Shown piece after piece: positions 22,022 to 34,262 of a DNA stretch of 64,000 nucleotides (the stretch's first letter is position 1; the number at the start of each line of letters is the position of its first letter). This DNA comes from Zanthoxylum bungeanum (Eukaryota > Streptophyta > Magnoliopsida > Sapindales > Rutaceae), in the NCBI GenBank assembly GCA_019454045.1, contig SKCR01007823.1, positions 806,001 through 870,000 of the forward strand, read 5' to 3'. The position numbers and the translations under genes were made by a program. The notes below the pieces were generated by a model. The model worked only from the letters and a program-made list of their open reading frames with translations, ran no database searches and was not told where the DNA came from.

Positions 22022-23557
22022 ATTGGCATCAAGAACGAGGATGAAAAATGTTCTTAACCATTTTCTATTTTATTTAAAGTTACCGTTTTTATATATTTAT
22101 ATGAGTTATAAATATTGATATTATGTTTAGATGAGTAGGCATAAAATAATATTCATAAGATGAATGATTATCATTTTTCATGTGATGAATGGACTTTGCA
22201 TTGGTCGTAAATTTTTCCGTCTCTTATTATTATGTTGGTTTTGGTTTTGAGATGTAAGGCCATAAGGCCATTGTTTACAAATGTTGTAATTTAATTTCCA
22301 ATGTAAAAGTTTCAATTGTTGTAATTTGGAGCTTCATGTTATATGTATGTTTAATTCGAAATGTTTGAATAACATTTCATATAGCTTAGGGTGCCTACTC
22401 TTTCATTTCACATGCCATAACATGTTTTTGGAAGCATATATATTCTAGACATGAAATATGATTTTATGTGATTTAAAATGTTAAATTGGAATATGGTATG
22501 CATGGAAAACGATTAATTGGATTAATTGGTTTTAAAGTTTAAAATTTGAAATTCTAATATATTGGTCTTAATAAGTGCATCATAAATTCCATTGATATAT
22601 AGGATGAAAACTCGGATATAAATTCTATAGCCAAATCCGAATGGACGGTAATATGGTCTGCACTCAGGATACAATTCCACGTACCTTTGGATTTTATAAC
22701 GCACTTAGATTAATTAAATAATTTAAATAAAAACTTGACAATTTTAGGATTCCAAAAATTTTAAACTAATTAGTGTTCTAGTATCTTAAGAGTTAAAATA
22801 TAATAGGTCACTAATACTATACCAATTAAATTAGTTTAATTGAGTATATTAATTAGTAGAGACTAATGATATTAGTGATATAAATTTTAAGAGTTAAAAT
22901 TGGTTAGGTTACTAATAATATACTAGTGTTAGTAAAATTATGATTTAGCTACCATAAATTTATTCACACTAGTAAATATAAAATATTGGATATTTTAAAA
23001 TCGAAACATTAATTTTAAAATAGTGAGTGGGAGAGGGACATACAATAGTATATCCCGATATCTCCGTTGTTAGTTTGAAAACGTGAGATTCAAAAGACGC
23101 TTCGAGAGGACTTTTCTTTTATCCCCCTACGGATGGTGTCTATTTTAGGTTAATATCAAGTTTAGATTCCGAGAGAATTGACCTACCCTATGGTAGCACT
23201 TCACTAGTTAAGTCTAAGTGTTCTGAAACGATGGGTCACACTCACAGAGGAATGATTAAATGTTAATCAAAATTCCTTGATCAAATCAAACGGTGGTTGA
23301 TTAATATATGAATAAGAGTTATTCCCGCATATATTAATCAATTGAGATTGTATCGATATATCATATAAATACTTGACCTACCCTACATCGGCACTTATTT
23401 GTGGGATGATAGATTTTCGTGGCATAGTAATTCTCTTAGGTTTCTAATTTGTTATTCATGGTTTATACATCATGTTTAAATTTATGCCAAAATTGTTTGA
23501 TAGTTTTAATATGCGATGAATGAATATTAAATACATGTTTATTTTTATTTCTCAGCC
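22022..23557 (+). other. Element B leader with primer binding site
   Basis: A degenerate tRNA-Met site, TTGGCATCAAGAAC, lies at about 22024-22037. Then follow 1.5 kb of AT-rich leader without a credible ORF. Two partly repeated blocks around 'AAGAGTTAAAAT' (about 22788 and 22890) and two around 'TTGACCTACCCTA' (23183 and 23374) suggest internal duplications. Confidence 0.7.
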
Positions 23558-24346
23558 ATGGTTTCTCCAATTATTTCCATATTCTTAAATGATAAATTAA
23601 CGGGAGAAAATTATGTTAAGTGGAAAAGTAACATGAACGATATCCTGGTCTGTGAAGACCTAAAGTTTGTCCTGACGGAGGAGTGTCTTCTCGACTTGGC
23701 CAGAAATGCTGGCCAAGCTGTGCGCGATGCTCATTAAAAATGGGTCGCGGCTAATGAGAAGGCCCGCTGCTACTTTCTAGCAGGGATGTTTGAGGTTCTT
23801 GCTGCAAAACACGAGCCTATGGCTTTAGTATCTCAGATGATGGAGTCGTTGCAGGACATGTTCGTGTAACCTTCGGAGTGTCAATGTCATGAGGCTATGG
23901 TCTCAGCGATGACTGCTGGGATGAAGGATAAGACATTAGTCCGAGAGCAAGTCTTGAGGATGATGACCTATCTCAACATTACCGAAACCCATGGTGGTCA
24001 TATTGACGAATGGAGCCAGGTGACCATGATTATGGAAACTCTTTCGAAGAGTTTCCTGCAGTTTAAAAGAAACTATGTTATGAACAATTTGACTTTTACT
24101 TTAACCTAGTTGCTTAATGAGCTCACCCACTACGAGTCCATGTTTGTGGATCCTCGTAAGCCCAGTGCTATGGCAAATGTTGCCGAGTCTTCTAAATCTG
24201 CAAAGAAGAAGAAGAATAACACTAGGAAGGCCAAGACTAAGCCCATGAAGAAGAAGAATAAGAAAGGCTCCAAGGATACCAAGTCCAAGGGAAAGTGTTT
24301 CCACTGCAACAAGGATAGGCATTGGAAAAGAAATTGTCATAAATAG
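23558..24346 (+). pseudogene. Copia gag (element B)
   Basis: The ATG at 23558 opens in a fair context. One frame carries the capsid phrases LTGENYVKWKSNMNDIL, ANEKARCYFLAGM and HIDEWSQVTMIMETL, then a Lys-rich stretch. The zinc knuckle CFHCNKDRHWKRNC (about 24298-24339) is complete in its C-x2-C-x4-H-x4-C spacing. Three or more in-frame stops (after RDAH, DMFV and TFTLT) inactivate it. Capsid and knuckle would package element RNA in an intact relative. Confidence 0.85.
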
Positions 24347-24367
24347 CTTGCTTAGCTAAAGGAGAAG

Positions 24368-27300
24368 ATGGCTACAGGTAAATACGATTTACTTGGTATC
24401 GAATCTCTATTAGTGGAGGATGATAAATCCGTTTGGATTGTTGATTCTGGAGCCACTAACCATGTTTGTTCTTCTTTGCAGCTACTTGACTCATGGAGGG
24501 ACCTTACTGAAGGTGACTACACCATGAGAGACGAGATATGGGATGCTGTTTTAGCAATAGCAGTAGGAGTTTCCAGTTTAAAATTTTCAAATAATAGTTA
24601 TTTAAATTTGAACAATATGTTATTCATTCCTGGTTTTCGCATGAATTTGATTTCTATTTTCAAACTTTTGGATGATGATTTTTCAGTTTCTTTTAATAGT
24701 AATTTGGTTATTATTGGTAGAAATGGATTAAATATATGCATAGAAAACTCATCAAATAACTTGTATATGTTAAGACAGTTAACACATAGTCACTGCTCAA
24801 CATTGAAATATTTAAGGTTGAAAAGCCTAAAAATAAACAGAAAAAGATTTCTCACGATGACACATATCTGTGGCATCTTAGACTTGGTCATATCAGCCTT
24901 GACCGGATAGATAGGTTGATAAAGAACGGAGCCTTAAACCAGTTAAAGCTCAGAACTTTACCAGTCTATGAATCCTGTTTAGAAGGAAAAATGACCAAGA
25001 GACCTTTTACTGGAAAAGGTACAAGAGTCAGTCAACCACTTGAGCTAATACATTCAGACGTTTACAGATCGATGAATGTAAGAGCTCGATGAGGTTATGA
25101 ATACTTCGTCATATTTATTGACGATTATTCCATATATGGGTATGTTTACCTAATGCAGCACAAGTCAGATACTTTTGAAAAGTTCAAAGAGTATCGTGCC
25201 GAGGTTGATAACCAGTTAGGTAAAACGATCAAAACTCTACGATCAGATCATGAAGGAGAATACCTTGACAGAGATTTCGAGGAATTCTTGATTGAGCATG
25301 GGATAGTATCCCAGCTCACATCAACTGGAACACCACAGTAAAATGGTATTGCAGAAATGAGCAATCAAACTCTACTAGACATGGTAAGATCTATGTTTAG
25401 TTATAGCTCACTACCTAGGTCATTCTGGGGATATGTATTACAAACGGTAATGTATATCCTTAATGTAGTTCCATCTAAGTCTGTTCCTAAGATTCCCTTA
25501 AAATTGTGGAGTGGTCATAAAACTAGTTTACGACATTTTCGCATATGGGGGTGTCCAGCACATGTGCTGAAGAATAATACTACTAAGTTGGAGCCACGTT
25601 CTTAGGTGTGCCTATTTGTAGGCTATCCTAAGGAGACTAGGGGTGGATTCTTCTATAGCCTTGATGATAATAAAGTGTTTGTATCGATAAATGCTACGTT
25701 TCTAGATGAGGACTATATGAGGGAGTTCAAACCTTGAAGTAAAGTGTTACTCAAGGAGTTACTTGCTGGTTCGACCAACACACCATCATCAACGACAGTT
25801 GACAAACACATAGCACCTTCGACATCTAAGTGTCAGATGTAAGTTTGTCAGAATGATCTGCCACCTAGACGTAGTGGGAGGGTTGTACGACAACCTGATC
25901 CCTATCTAAGAGTTAGAGAGGCACAAATTATCACCTCCAGTAATGGTGTAGATGATCCATTGACCTATCGTAGCGCAATGAATGATTCTGATAAAGAAGA
26001 ATGACTCAAAACCATGAACCTAGAGATGGAGTCTATGTACTCCAACTCAGTCTGGGAACTTGTAGACCGGGGTAAAACCTATAGGTTGCAAGTGGATCTA
26101 CAAGAGAAAGAAGGGAGCAAATGGGAAGGTACAAACCCTCAAGGCTAGCTAGTGGCCAAGGGTTATACCTAGAAAAAGAGAGTTGACTATGAGGAAATTT
26201 TCTCGCCAGTAGCCATGCTAAAATCCATCTGCACCATTATGTCCATTGTCGTATATTATGACTATGAGATATGACAAATGGACGTCAAGACAACATTCTT
26301 GAATGGAAATTTTGATTAGTATATCTATATGGTACAACCAGAGGTGTTCATATCCCAAGGTCAAGAGCAAAAGGTTTGCAAGCTACAAAGGTTCATTTAT
26401 GGACTCAAGCAAACATCTGGATCTTGGAACATAAGATTTGATACCACGATCAAGTCTTTTGACTTTGAGCAAAATATTGATGAGCCTTGTGTATACAAGC
26501 GCGTCATTGACGAGAATGTGGTTTTTCTTATTTTATACGTCGATGATATTTTACTCATTTAGAATGATGTAAAGATATTATCGGACATGAAAACCTAGCT
26601 AGTTAACCAATTCCAAATGAAAGATTTGGGAGAGGCCTCTTATGTTCTTGGGATCTAGATAATTCGGGATCGAAAAAAATGACTATTAGTTTTCTCTCAG
26701 GCATTCGACATCGACAAGATCCTTGTGCGATTTGGGATGCAGAATTTCAAGAAAGGCAATTTGCCTTATCGACATGGAATTCATTTGTCAAATGAGCAAT
26801 CTCCTAAGACACCTCAAGGAGTTGAGGAAATGAGACAAATCTCATATGCCTCAGTAGTTGGTAGTCTCATGTATGCTATTTTATGCATGAGACCGGACAT
26901 CTACTTTACAGTGGGAGTAGTCAGTAGGTTTCAGTCTAACCCTGGATTGGATCATTGGGTGGCTGTGAAACACATTCTCAAGTACCTTAAGAGAATGTGA
27001 GATTATATGCTTGTGTATTCAGGAGAGGATATGATTATAAGAGGATATACACTCTGATTTTCTGATGGATGTCAATTCTAGGAAATCAATATCTAGATCA
27101 GTGTTTACCCTAGGTGGTGGAGCTATAGTATGGCAGAGTATAAAGAAATCTTGTATTACTGACTCCACCATGGAGGCTGAGTATGTAGTACCTTGTGAAG
27201 CAGCTAAGGAAGCAGCCTGGCTCCGTAAGTTCTTGGGAGATCTGGAAGTCGTTCTAGATATGGATAAACCACTCACACTTTATTGCGATAATAGTGGTGT

Positions 27301-27518
27301 AGTGGAAAATTCAAAGGAACCAGGAAGTCACAAGAGGGGAAAGCATATAGAGAGGAAATATCATCTCATCAAGGAGATAGTGCAGAGAGGATGTTTTTAT
27401 CACAAAGATTGCATCCGCAGAGAACCTGGCTGATCCGTTTACAAAGACCTTGTCGGCTAAAGTGTTTGAAGGTCACCTAGATGGTTTAGGATTACGTGAC
27501 ATTCCTCATTTGGTCTAG
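24368..27518 (+). pseudogene. Copia pol: protease, integrase, RT, RNase H (element B)
   Basis: Domains in copia order. Protease WIVDSGATNHVCSS lies at about 24434. GAG-pre-integrase LWHLRLGHISLDR lies at about 24870. Integrase has HSDV (25057), TLRSDHEGEYL (about 25231) and a HGIVSQLTSTGTPQ phrase. Reverse transcriptase has DVKTTFLNGNFD (26282), FIYGLKQTSGSWN and an intact LYVDDILLI (26535). RNase H has YASVVGSLMYAI, DSTMEAEYV (27162) and an intact C-terminal stretch to the stop at 27518. Frames change near 24800 and 27000 and there are more than ten stops. All catalytic motifs are still readable. The order integrase before RT defines Ty1/copia. Confidence 0.9.
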
Positions 27519-27532
27519 TGCAAGTGGGAGAT
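27519..27532 (+). other. Polypurine tract (element B)
   Basis: TGCAAGTGGGAGAT directly before the right LTR; the AAGTGGGAGAT core is identical to that of element E. Confidence 0.75.
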
Positions 27533-29628
27533 TATTGGGATATATGCCTTACAACATCATGTAATTTAAACGGTATTATATTTTATGAAATAAAATAATG
27601 TATTATTCATTTATCAAAGTGTTTTTTTAGTATCACATATTGTAAATTATCTTGATCACCCTAGATTACTCATATGCCTTCAGACTTAGTGTATGAGTGT
27701 CATGCACAAGAGGATTTAAGTCTGAAGTAGTAATCTAAATAGTCCATAGAGAGCAAACAAAGTGGGTACTTTGTTTATGGTTTATCTATAGTTGCGGTCC
27801 ATTATATAATTGTATGGCGACTTTGATCCGGGATCGTCCATGTGGAGACATGAGAATAGAGACCCCTTGTATGATGTGATCATATAGGACTAGACCCAGA
27901 TAGAAATGAGTTTCTTATAATATCCGTTAAATAAAGAAATTCATTTCGATCTACTAGATGGTCATATATGGATTGATCATAATCCTGACTGTACTACGAA
28001 CTCCTGCATAGCAGGCTATGTCCTTTGATTTACAAAGGTGAGGTTGGTGTAGCAATCCCGACCAATAGCTACGTACTTTGGGGACATGGTTTGGTGTGTA
28101 GCTGTGGACGTTTTACATAGACATGGAGTTCACTCATTGCGAGAAGTAGAAGAGTATCTTACTTAAGTTTTGATTCGGTACTTGAACGGTTAGAGCGCTC
28201 GAGTATTTCTATTACGAATAGAAAGATTAAAATTCATAATGGTTATGAATAAATCATTCATTAGAGAATCAATGGTACTTAAGGTAAAAATAATTATACG
28301 AGATACTCGTGAAGGGTTAATATGTATGTAATGACTATATCGATGGACACGGACGTGGTTCAACTTAATTATCTATTTTGCGACAATGAGAGTGCAGTTT
28401 CTAATTTTTAATGGAATAACCCGGAGTTAATAATTCAAAATATTTAATTAAGAGCTTAATTAATATTCCGGGATTATTGGAGCTCGGAACTATAGGTCCA
28501 TTTGGTCCTTATGCTATCTTGATATATTATAGTAGATTAAATATAATTCGAAATTCCAATTATATACTCACTTATGAAAATTTTATTAATAAGATTAATA
28601 TTATTATTTTGTCACACTTGAAACTATGAATTAAAATTTATTAAATGGCTTAATAATTATATGATAATTATTAAATACATGAAATTAAATTATATATGAT
28701 ATAATTTAATAATGCTAAATTTGGAATTTCGAAAATTTGGGTTTCGGAAACCCTTGGCTTTATTTTAGTAGTTACACCTTTTTGAAAGGTAATAACTCTT
28801 TAGTTTTGTAACATATTTTTCCATTATGGAAATTAATATTAGATAATACAAAATTATTAACAAAAAATCATGCCATAGCCGAAAATAAGCTAGGGTGAAT
28901 CTCAAGGGTTTTTTTTTTTTTTGAAACAAATAGCCCTAGGTATAAAAAGAACTTTAATTTTCTTTTTTTCCTAAGCCTCTCATTTTTTGCAACCCTAGTC
29001 ACCTTTCTTCTTCTTCACAATTCTCTCAAGTGTTGAGAAAAACCAAAAATAAGAATAAGAAGAAAGACAAAATAAAAATAGTATGACTTATAATCTCTAA
29101 AAGTTTTAGGGATTTATTTTATGAGTGTATCCCATCATACGTTCTGTTGATGATGAGATATAGCTCGTAAGACGTTTTGGTGTCGAACAAAATAATCCAT
29201 CTCCTTCCTTATTCCTTAACCCAGGGTAGTGAGCATTGTTTTTGCTCACTGCCGAGCAAAGTGTTGGTGTTTTGGGGCTCGATTTGTTTTGTTTTTAATC
29301 CAGAATTTTTGAGGAACACGAAGGGTTGTTTTAGGGCTGTGTTGGGGTTGTTTTTCAGTGTAAAATCAGATTTGAAACACATCAGTGATTCACACAAATA
29401 GAGGGCTGTTTGGGCAGTGAACTCAGCGCAAATCGGGTCCAAAATAGTCCAATTTTTGTGCCTCTGTTTGGTGATTGTTCGGGGCTGATATTTTGTCCAA
29501 AATAGAAGCAAGACTTCAGCCTTGGTGTTGGTAACTTTCGGCCAAGATGAGAGTAGGGCAGTAAAATTTTCTAGTCCTATCTCGGGTGCCTAACGTGTTT
29601 CCGCTGCGCTAGGAAAGTGGTTCATACA
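27533..29628 (+). repeat. 3' LTR of element B
   Basis: Starts TATTGGGATATATG (the canonical TG mutated to TA), ends GGTTCATACA, 2096 bp. Differences from the left copy include small deletions and a poly-T expansion near 28910-28922. Confidence 0.92.
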
Positions 29629-29633
29629 AAACT

Positions 29634-31493
29634 TACCATGCCTATTGGAAGAGATGCTCTGTCGAATGAAAAGTCCAAGAGAAAAGATGTTGGCTTAGAA
29701 CAGACAGAAGCTTTCATCATGAAGACTCGAGGAAGACATTGAGGAAGAGAAAGAAGGAGAGGTAGAAGCACAACCAGAGGTAGATCCTTATATAGAAGGA
29801 TGCATACCTATAAGTGCTACCATTGTGGCAAAAAAAGTCACTTAAAGAAGAATTGTCAAAAACTACAACAAGAGCAGGACCAAGGAAATCACTAGCCGAA
29901 GAATAACGAATGAGAGATAGTAGTAGTTGTCCAAGGAGATGTAACGATATGCTCCATGTAGAAAGAGACATGTCTTCACACTGCAGCCCAAGATGTTGAG
30001 TATATGGTAGATACTGCAACATCATACCATGTCACTCCTCACATAGATTTCTTCATAACAAACAAAGCAGGAGACTTTGGTTCAGTGAAGATGGGAAATA
30101 TCAATTTCTCTAGGATTGTAGGAATTGGTGATTTTCAGTTGCAGACAAATGTCGGGTGTACATTAACTTTGAAGGATGTCATGCATGTTCCAGAACTTCG
30201 GCTGAATATACTCTCGGGGATAGCCCTTGACAAAGAGGGATTTGATAGTAATTTAAAAAATGACACATGGAGAATAACAAAAAGTGCCATGATTATCACC
30301 CGAGGACATGTTTTCAACACACTATACAAGACTCATGTGAAGATTTATGTAGACAGCCTCAATGTAGCTGAAAAATAGGCTTATCAAAATCTGTGGAACC
30401 AGAGACTCGGTCATATGAGTGAGAGATGATTGTCTACCCTGACCAAGAATGAGCTTACCAAGGATGTTGCACTAGGTCATTGCAACCATTATTTGTTTGG
30501 TAAGCAACACAGAGTCTCGTTTAAATTCTCTTCAAAGAGAATATCAGAGTTACTTAGTCTGGTGCACTATGATGTGTGTGGTCCCTTAGAGGTTGATTCA
30601 CTAGGCGGTAACAAGTATTTTCTGCTTCATTGATGATGCTTCTCTGAAAGTCTAGGTGTATTTCCTCAAGATGAAGGATCAGGTCCTATATCGGTTCAAG
30701 TTGTTCCACGCCATGATAGAGTGTGAAATAAAGATGAAGCCGAAGTGTCTCCGTACAGATGATGGAGGCGAGTATAATTCTAGGGAATTTGATGCCTATT
30801 GTAGGAGACACGACATTCCACATGAGAGAACTGTTCCATGTACCCCCAAAACATAATGTTGTAGCTGAAAGAATAAACTGAACCATTATGAAGAAAGTAA
30901 AAACATGATCAGTATGGCTAAGCCGCCAAAGCCATTCTGGAGAGAAGCTGTTCGTATCACATGATATCTGATCAACAGATCACCATCTATACCATTAAAT
31001 TTTGAGATTCCTGAGAAAATGCGGTCCGGTAAGAATACCTCTACTATCACCTTATAGTATTTGGTTGTTTAGCTGTTGCACATGTAATCAAGGAGCTCAG
31101 GCAGAAGCTCGATGCAAGGAAAACTCCATGTATATTCATAGGCTATGGAAGATGAAGAATTTGGATACACACTATGGGATCCGAGGGAAAATATGGTCAT
31201 CAAAAGTCAAGATGAAGAGTTTCTTGAAGACAGACAATTGAAGACATTGAAAAGCCTAAGATGTATTCCAATTCCAGTGCCGACAGAAATCCAAACCCAG
31301 CATCAGCACAATTAGCCACAAATAGGGTGCATGATATTTCAGAAGCAGAACTAGTGAAGGCAAATGAGGATGTCGAGTAGGGCAGATAGAGCCTGCTCCA
31401 TCGGAAGCTACAAAAGAGAATGCTCAGTAGGGGGAGCCGCAACCCACTCCACTAGAATCTATAAGATCATCCATAGATTTGGATGATGACAGA
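29634..31493 (+). pseudogene. Copia gag end, protease and integrase (element A)
   Basis: Gag resumes after B with MPIGRDALSNEKSKRKD, an Arg/Gly-rich stretch and an intact knuckle CYHCGKKSHLKKNC (about 29818-29859). The protease site is altered (MVDTATSYHVTPHIDFF at 30006). The conserved VMHVPELRLNILS (30180) follows. GAG-pre-integrase LWNQRLGHMS is at about 30393. Integrase pieces include LVHYDVCGPLEVDSLGGNKY (30558), KCLRTDDGGEYNSREF (30742) and a PCTPKT end. After 31240 the linker between integrase and RT is acidic and broken. RT itself is not in the window because LTR F begins at 31494. Several stops and shifts. Confidence 0.8.
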
Positions 31494-32954
31494 TGATAAA
31501 TGGAAAATATATCAATATTTACCGCCCCTTTCACTTAATATTTTGTAAGTTTCTCGAGTCTCGTGAGCATTTTGATTCGTATTTAATTATCAACTCGGGA
31601 CTAAAACGATGAATTTTGGAACAAATAAGGGCAAAATGGGAATTTTACTTCATCGCGCGTCACGACGCACAAGACTTGGCGCGTCGCGACGCCAACTCAA
31701 TCATGCACCGAAAGAGGATCTATCGACACGCATCATCAACTGTACACGCGTCGAGACTCCAAACACTCAATGCGTCGCGATGCCTAATCAATTCCGCGTG
31801 ACACGTGTAAAGAAGCAGTGTGTCGCGATGCGCAACCTATCCTGTGTCACGACGCCGAAGGTAAAATATTACCTATAAATACCAGCCTCAATTAGAAGAA
31901 AAACTCATGGTTTCTTTTGGGGATTTTCTCTGAAAAACCTAGAAGAGAGTATCTTGTGTGTTTAATTAAGCTTTCTTGTATTTTCTTTTTATTTCAGTAA
32001 TAAGATTTTGTGTGTTTTTATTCAAAGCATGAGTAGGTAATCTCTTTTTGCTGGAGTTTAGGGTGAAATTTTTAATATGATAATTTTGATTAAACTCTTT
32101 TTTTTATAAAAATAAAATTATAATCTGGATTAATTATTTACCGCCTATATGGTTGGTTTTACATAACAGACTTAGTTACCGTCTATATGGTCGGTTTACG
32201 TGATGACCTTGTTACCGCCTATATGTTCGGTTTTATATGACTTTGTTACCACCTATATGGTCAGTTGGACTTATTTTGGACAAATGGAATCACCGCCTTT
32301 ATGGTCGGTTTTAATATAATTAATTCGATTTATAAGGGAGAAATCTATATTTGAAATATTAAAAGTGGATCCCCTGACTCCAGCATTTCATTTCATTGTT
32401 GTAGTTTAACTTATTTGTTGTCAACTTGTTTTATGATGTTTTGTTTATTTATTAATTTAGTAATCTTAGGTATGTGTTGTAATTAATAACATTATCTGGG
32501 GTTGTGATGAAAACCAATATTAATGATTTTATAAGTTGATTTATCTTATTTCTTGTTCGATGATTTGGTTTATTTATTGAGTCTAGTTCTTAATGCTTCT
32601 TGTTGCTTGGCCACCAATAAGATTGATTAGGTAAAATTAAAATGAACTTGGAAAAGAGATTTTAGGTTTAGCCGTAGACTCAATAACACACGATCTCACT
32701 TTAGGGATTTCCCTCCAGGATATGAATATACCTGTAGGGTGGGTGTAACCACAATTGTAACTTAAACTTAATAAATTATGGTTTCTTAGTTAACATAGGA
32801 ATATAGTTAATCGAGTAACTTTGAATATTTGAATTTAACCATCGGAAGAAGCGTATGTATACATTCGTGTTCCAGGTTAATAAACTAGTATATTACATAA
32901 GCATAAGGTAATCAATTCATCCTTAGAAGAATATTGGAAGGTGTTTCGATATTT
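31494..32954 (+). repeat. Athila-family LTR F, cut by element C
   Basis: It starts TGATAAATGGAAAATATATC and follows the LTR of element D in order: TTTACCGCCCCTTT at the start, a TATAAATA box (31874-31881), repeated 'ACCGCCTATATGGTCGGTT' phrases (32140-32310), 'ATACCTGT-GGGTGGGTGTA' (32730) and 'GTGTTCCAGGTTA-TAAA' (32868). It stops where D's LTR would continue for about 230 bp, exactly at the LTR end of minus-strand element C. A block with repeated CGTCGCGACG (31660-31860) is not shared with D. It lies in element A's pol, so F is inserted in A. Confidence 0.75.
31874..31881 (+). promoter_or_regulatory. TATA box in LTR F
   Basis: CCTATAAATACCA is the same core promoter phrase as in both LTRs of element D. 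Confidence 0.5.
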
Positions 32955-34246
32955 TGTATCGTACCACAAGTGCACGGTATCAAGTTTTAGTAAACAATAA
33001 GTATGAGTGTCGAACCCACATGGATTGGAATCTAATTTATACAAAGTATTATAATTATTAACTTTAATTTTATTTAGACACAACATCATAATTCAATTCA
33101 ATTGGAAAAGTAAAAAACAAAAACAAATAAGAAATTAAACAAATTGGATTGCAAAAGCAGTGATGAGATAAATTCTAGAGTCTGAACTCAACTAACCTTC
33201 AACTATGTAATTATGATGCCAATTAACTACTATTCAAATTCTACGTTTATAAGCCAAGAATCCATAGATTAATCCATTCTCTCTCCCGAGCAATAGTGAA
33301 AATATTGTTAATTACCAAATTCAATATCCCTATAAAAACCAAATGATTAACAATTTATTAAGTCCTGTGATTTTGTATTAACAGCTTTCAAGGAGTTATA
33401 GATTCTCTTGAACACTATAAACTTCCTAAATTATATTTCCCGAATCCTATTTGAAATCCCTTATCCCGAGCGAAAGATTTCAAACATATAATCATCAAAG
33501 TTGTGGCCAACAAATAAGAAGCAATAAGCACAAGGAAACATAAATAAACTGAATGAAAACTATATAAAAGTTATTTGGCGATCAATACATAGTCTCAAGC
33601 AATAGGCTATATCATACTCTAGAATAAGAGAATTAGTTCATGGCTAAATTAAACACAACATCCATTGAATCCAAAACATAAAGATAAGTAGAAGAATCTG
33701 AGGAAGAAAATAAAGAGAATGAAACCCGAATCAAATTCCTTGTGTTTCCGAACTTCACCACCTTGTCTCATTCCTTTGTGCTTTGATATCTTCTTTTAGA
33801 TGTGTTAATTTATGTGTTTGAACTTTGTTTTTGTGTCTAATCTCCACTCTTAGGGTTTTGGACGTGATGTTATATTTATAGGAAAACCCCGGAGTTTTTC
33901 CGCGTATCTACTACTGAAGCCCTAATCCATCTAAAATTATGGCGCAGCCCCGACGCCAAACCCTCGGGTGTTTTGTATGAGGCACATTTGGCACCGCAAC
34001 GCCATATGTTGGCACCGCGGCGCCATCCTTAATTTTAGGATGACTCTGTTTAGCTCTTATCCTCTTTTCTCGCGTACTTCCGTTGCATCCATAGGCTCTA
34101 AAAACTAGTATAATTGTCCAAAATCCATACTTTTAATGCTCCATATCAATAGAACACCAAACAACTCCAAAATTCATTAAATTACATGAAATCTAACAAA
34201 ATAAGTTGATGATGCATGAATGAGTGTGTATAATTCACACTTATCA
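32955..34246 (-). repeat. 3' LTR of element C
   Basis: On the minus strand it starts TGATAAGTGTGAATTATAC at 34246 and ends ACGATACA at 32955, 1292 bp. Its start follows a polypurine tract. A minus-strand TATAAATA box is at 33880-33873. A GC-rich 'GGCACCGCGGCGCCA' block lies at about 33955-34030. The bases next to the end (32950-32954, TATTT) are half of a possible target duplication whose partner is outside the window. Confidence 0.8.
33873..33880 (-). promoter_or_regulatory. TATA box in LTR of C
   Basis: CCTATAAATATAA on the minus strand, positioned like the boxes in LTRs F and D. Confidence 0.45.
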
Positions 34247-34262
34247 AACACCCCCAAATTTA
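34247..34262 (-). other. Polypurine tract (element C, 3')
   Basis: On the minus strand TAAATTTGGGGGTGTT immediately precedes the LTR; element D has TTTGGGGGTG at the same place. Confidence 0.75.

Larger units (their letters stand above)
19868..29628 (+). mobile_element. Copia element B, complete with both LTRs, nested in A
   Basis: LTRs at 19868-22021 and 27533-29628 flank a collinear gag-pol. The target duplication AAACT is present at 19863-19867 and 29629-29633. A primer site follows the left LTR and a polypurine tract (GCAAGTGGGAGAT) precedes the right one. Every protein domain is present but broken by stops and shifts, so it is immobile by its own means. The two LTRs differ by numerous substitutions and small indels, so insertion is not recent. 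Confidence 0.92.
18531..31493 (+). mobile_element. Copia element A, outer host of element B, truncated both ends
   Basis: Element A keeps a primer binding site, leader, gag, protease and integrase, but only about 45 bp of its left LTR. It is split by B inside gag and stopped inside pol by LTR F at 31494. The A coding text is 18531-19867 plus 29634-31493. Gag text before B and after B is collinear, and the duplicated AAACT confirms the insertion. Confidence 0.75.

Noticed and set aside
26282..26562. Endogenous pararetrovirus as source of the YVDD reverse transcriptase
   Set aside because: Integrase precedes RT and both LTRs are present, which is Ty1/copia; no movement or coat protein text seen.
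31609..31878. 89- and 61-codon frames in LTR F
   Set aside because: They run through the CGTCGCGACG block, which is compositionally open; no similarity seen.
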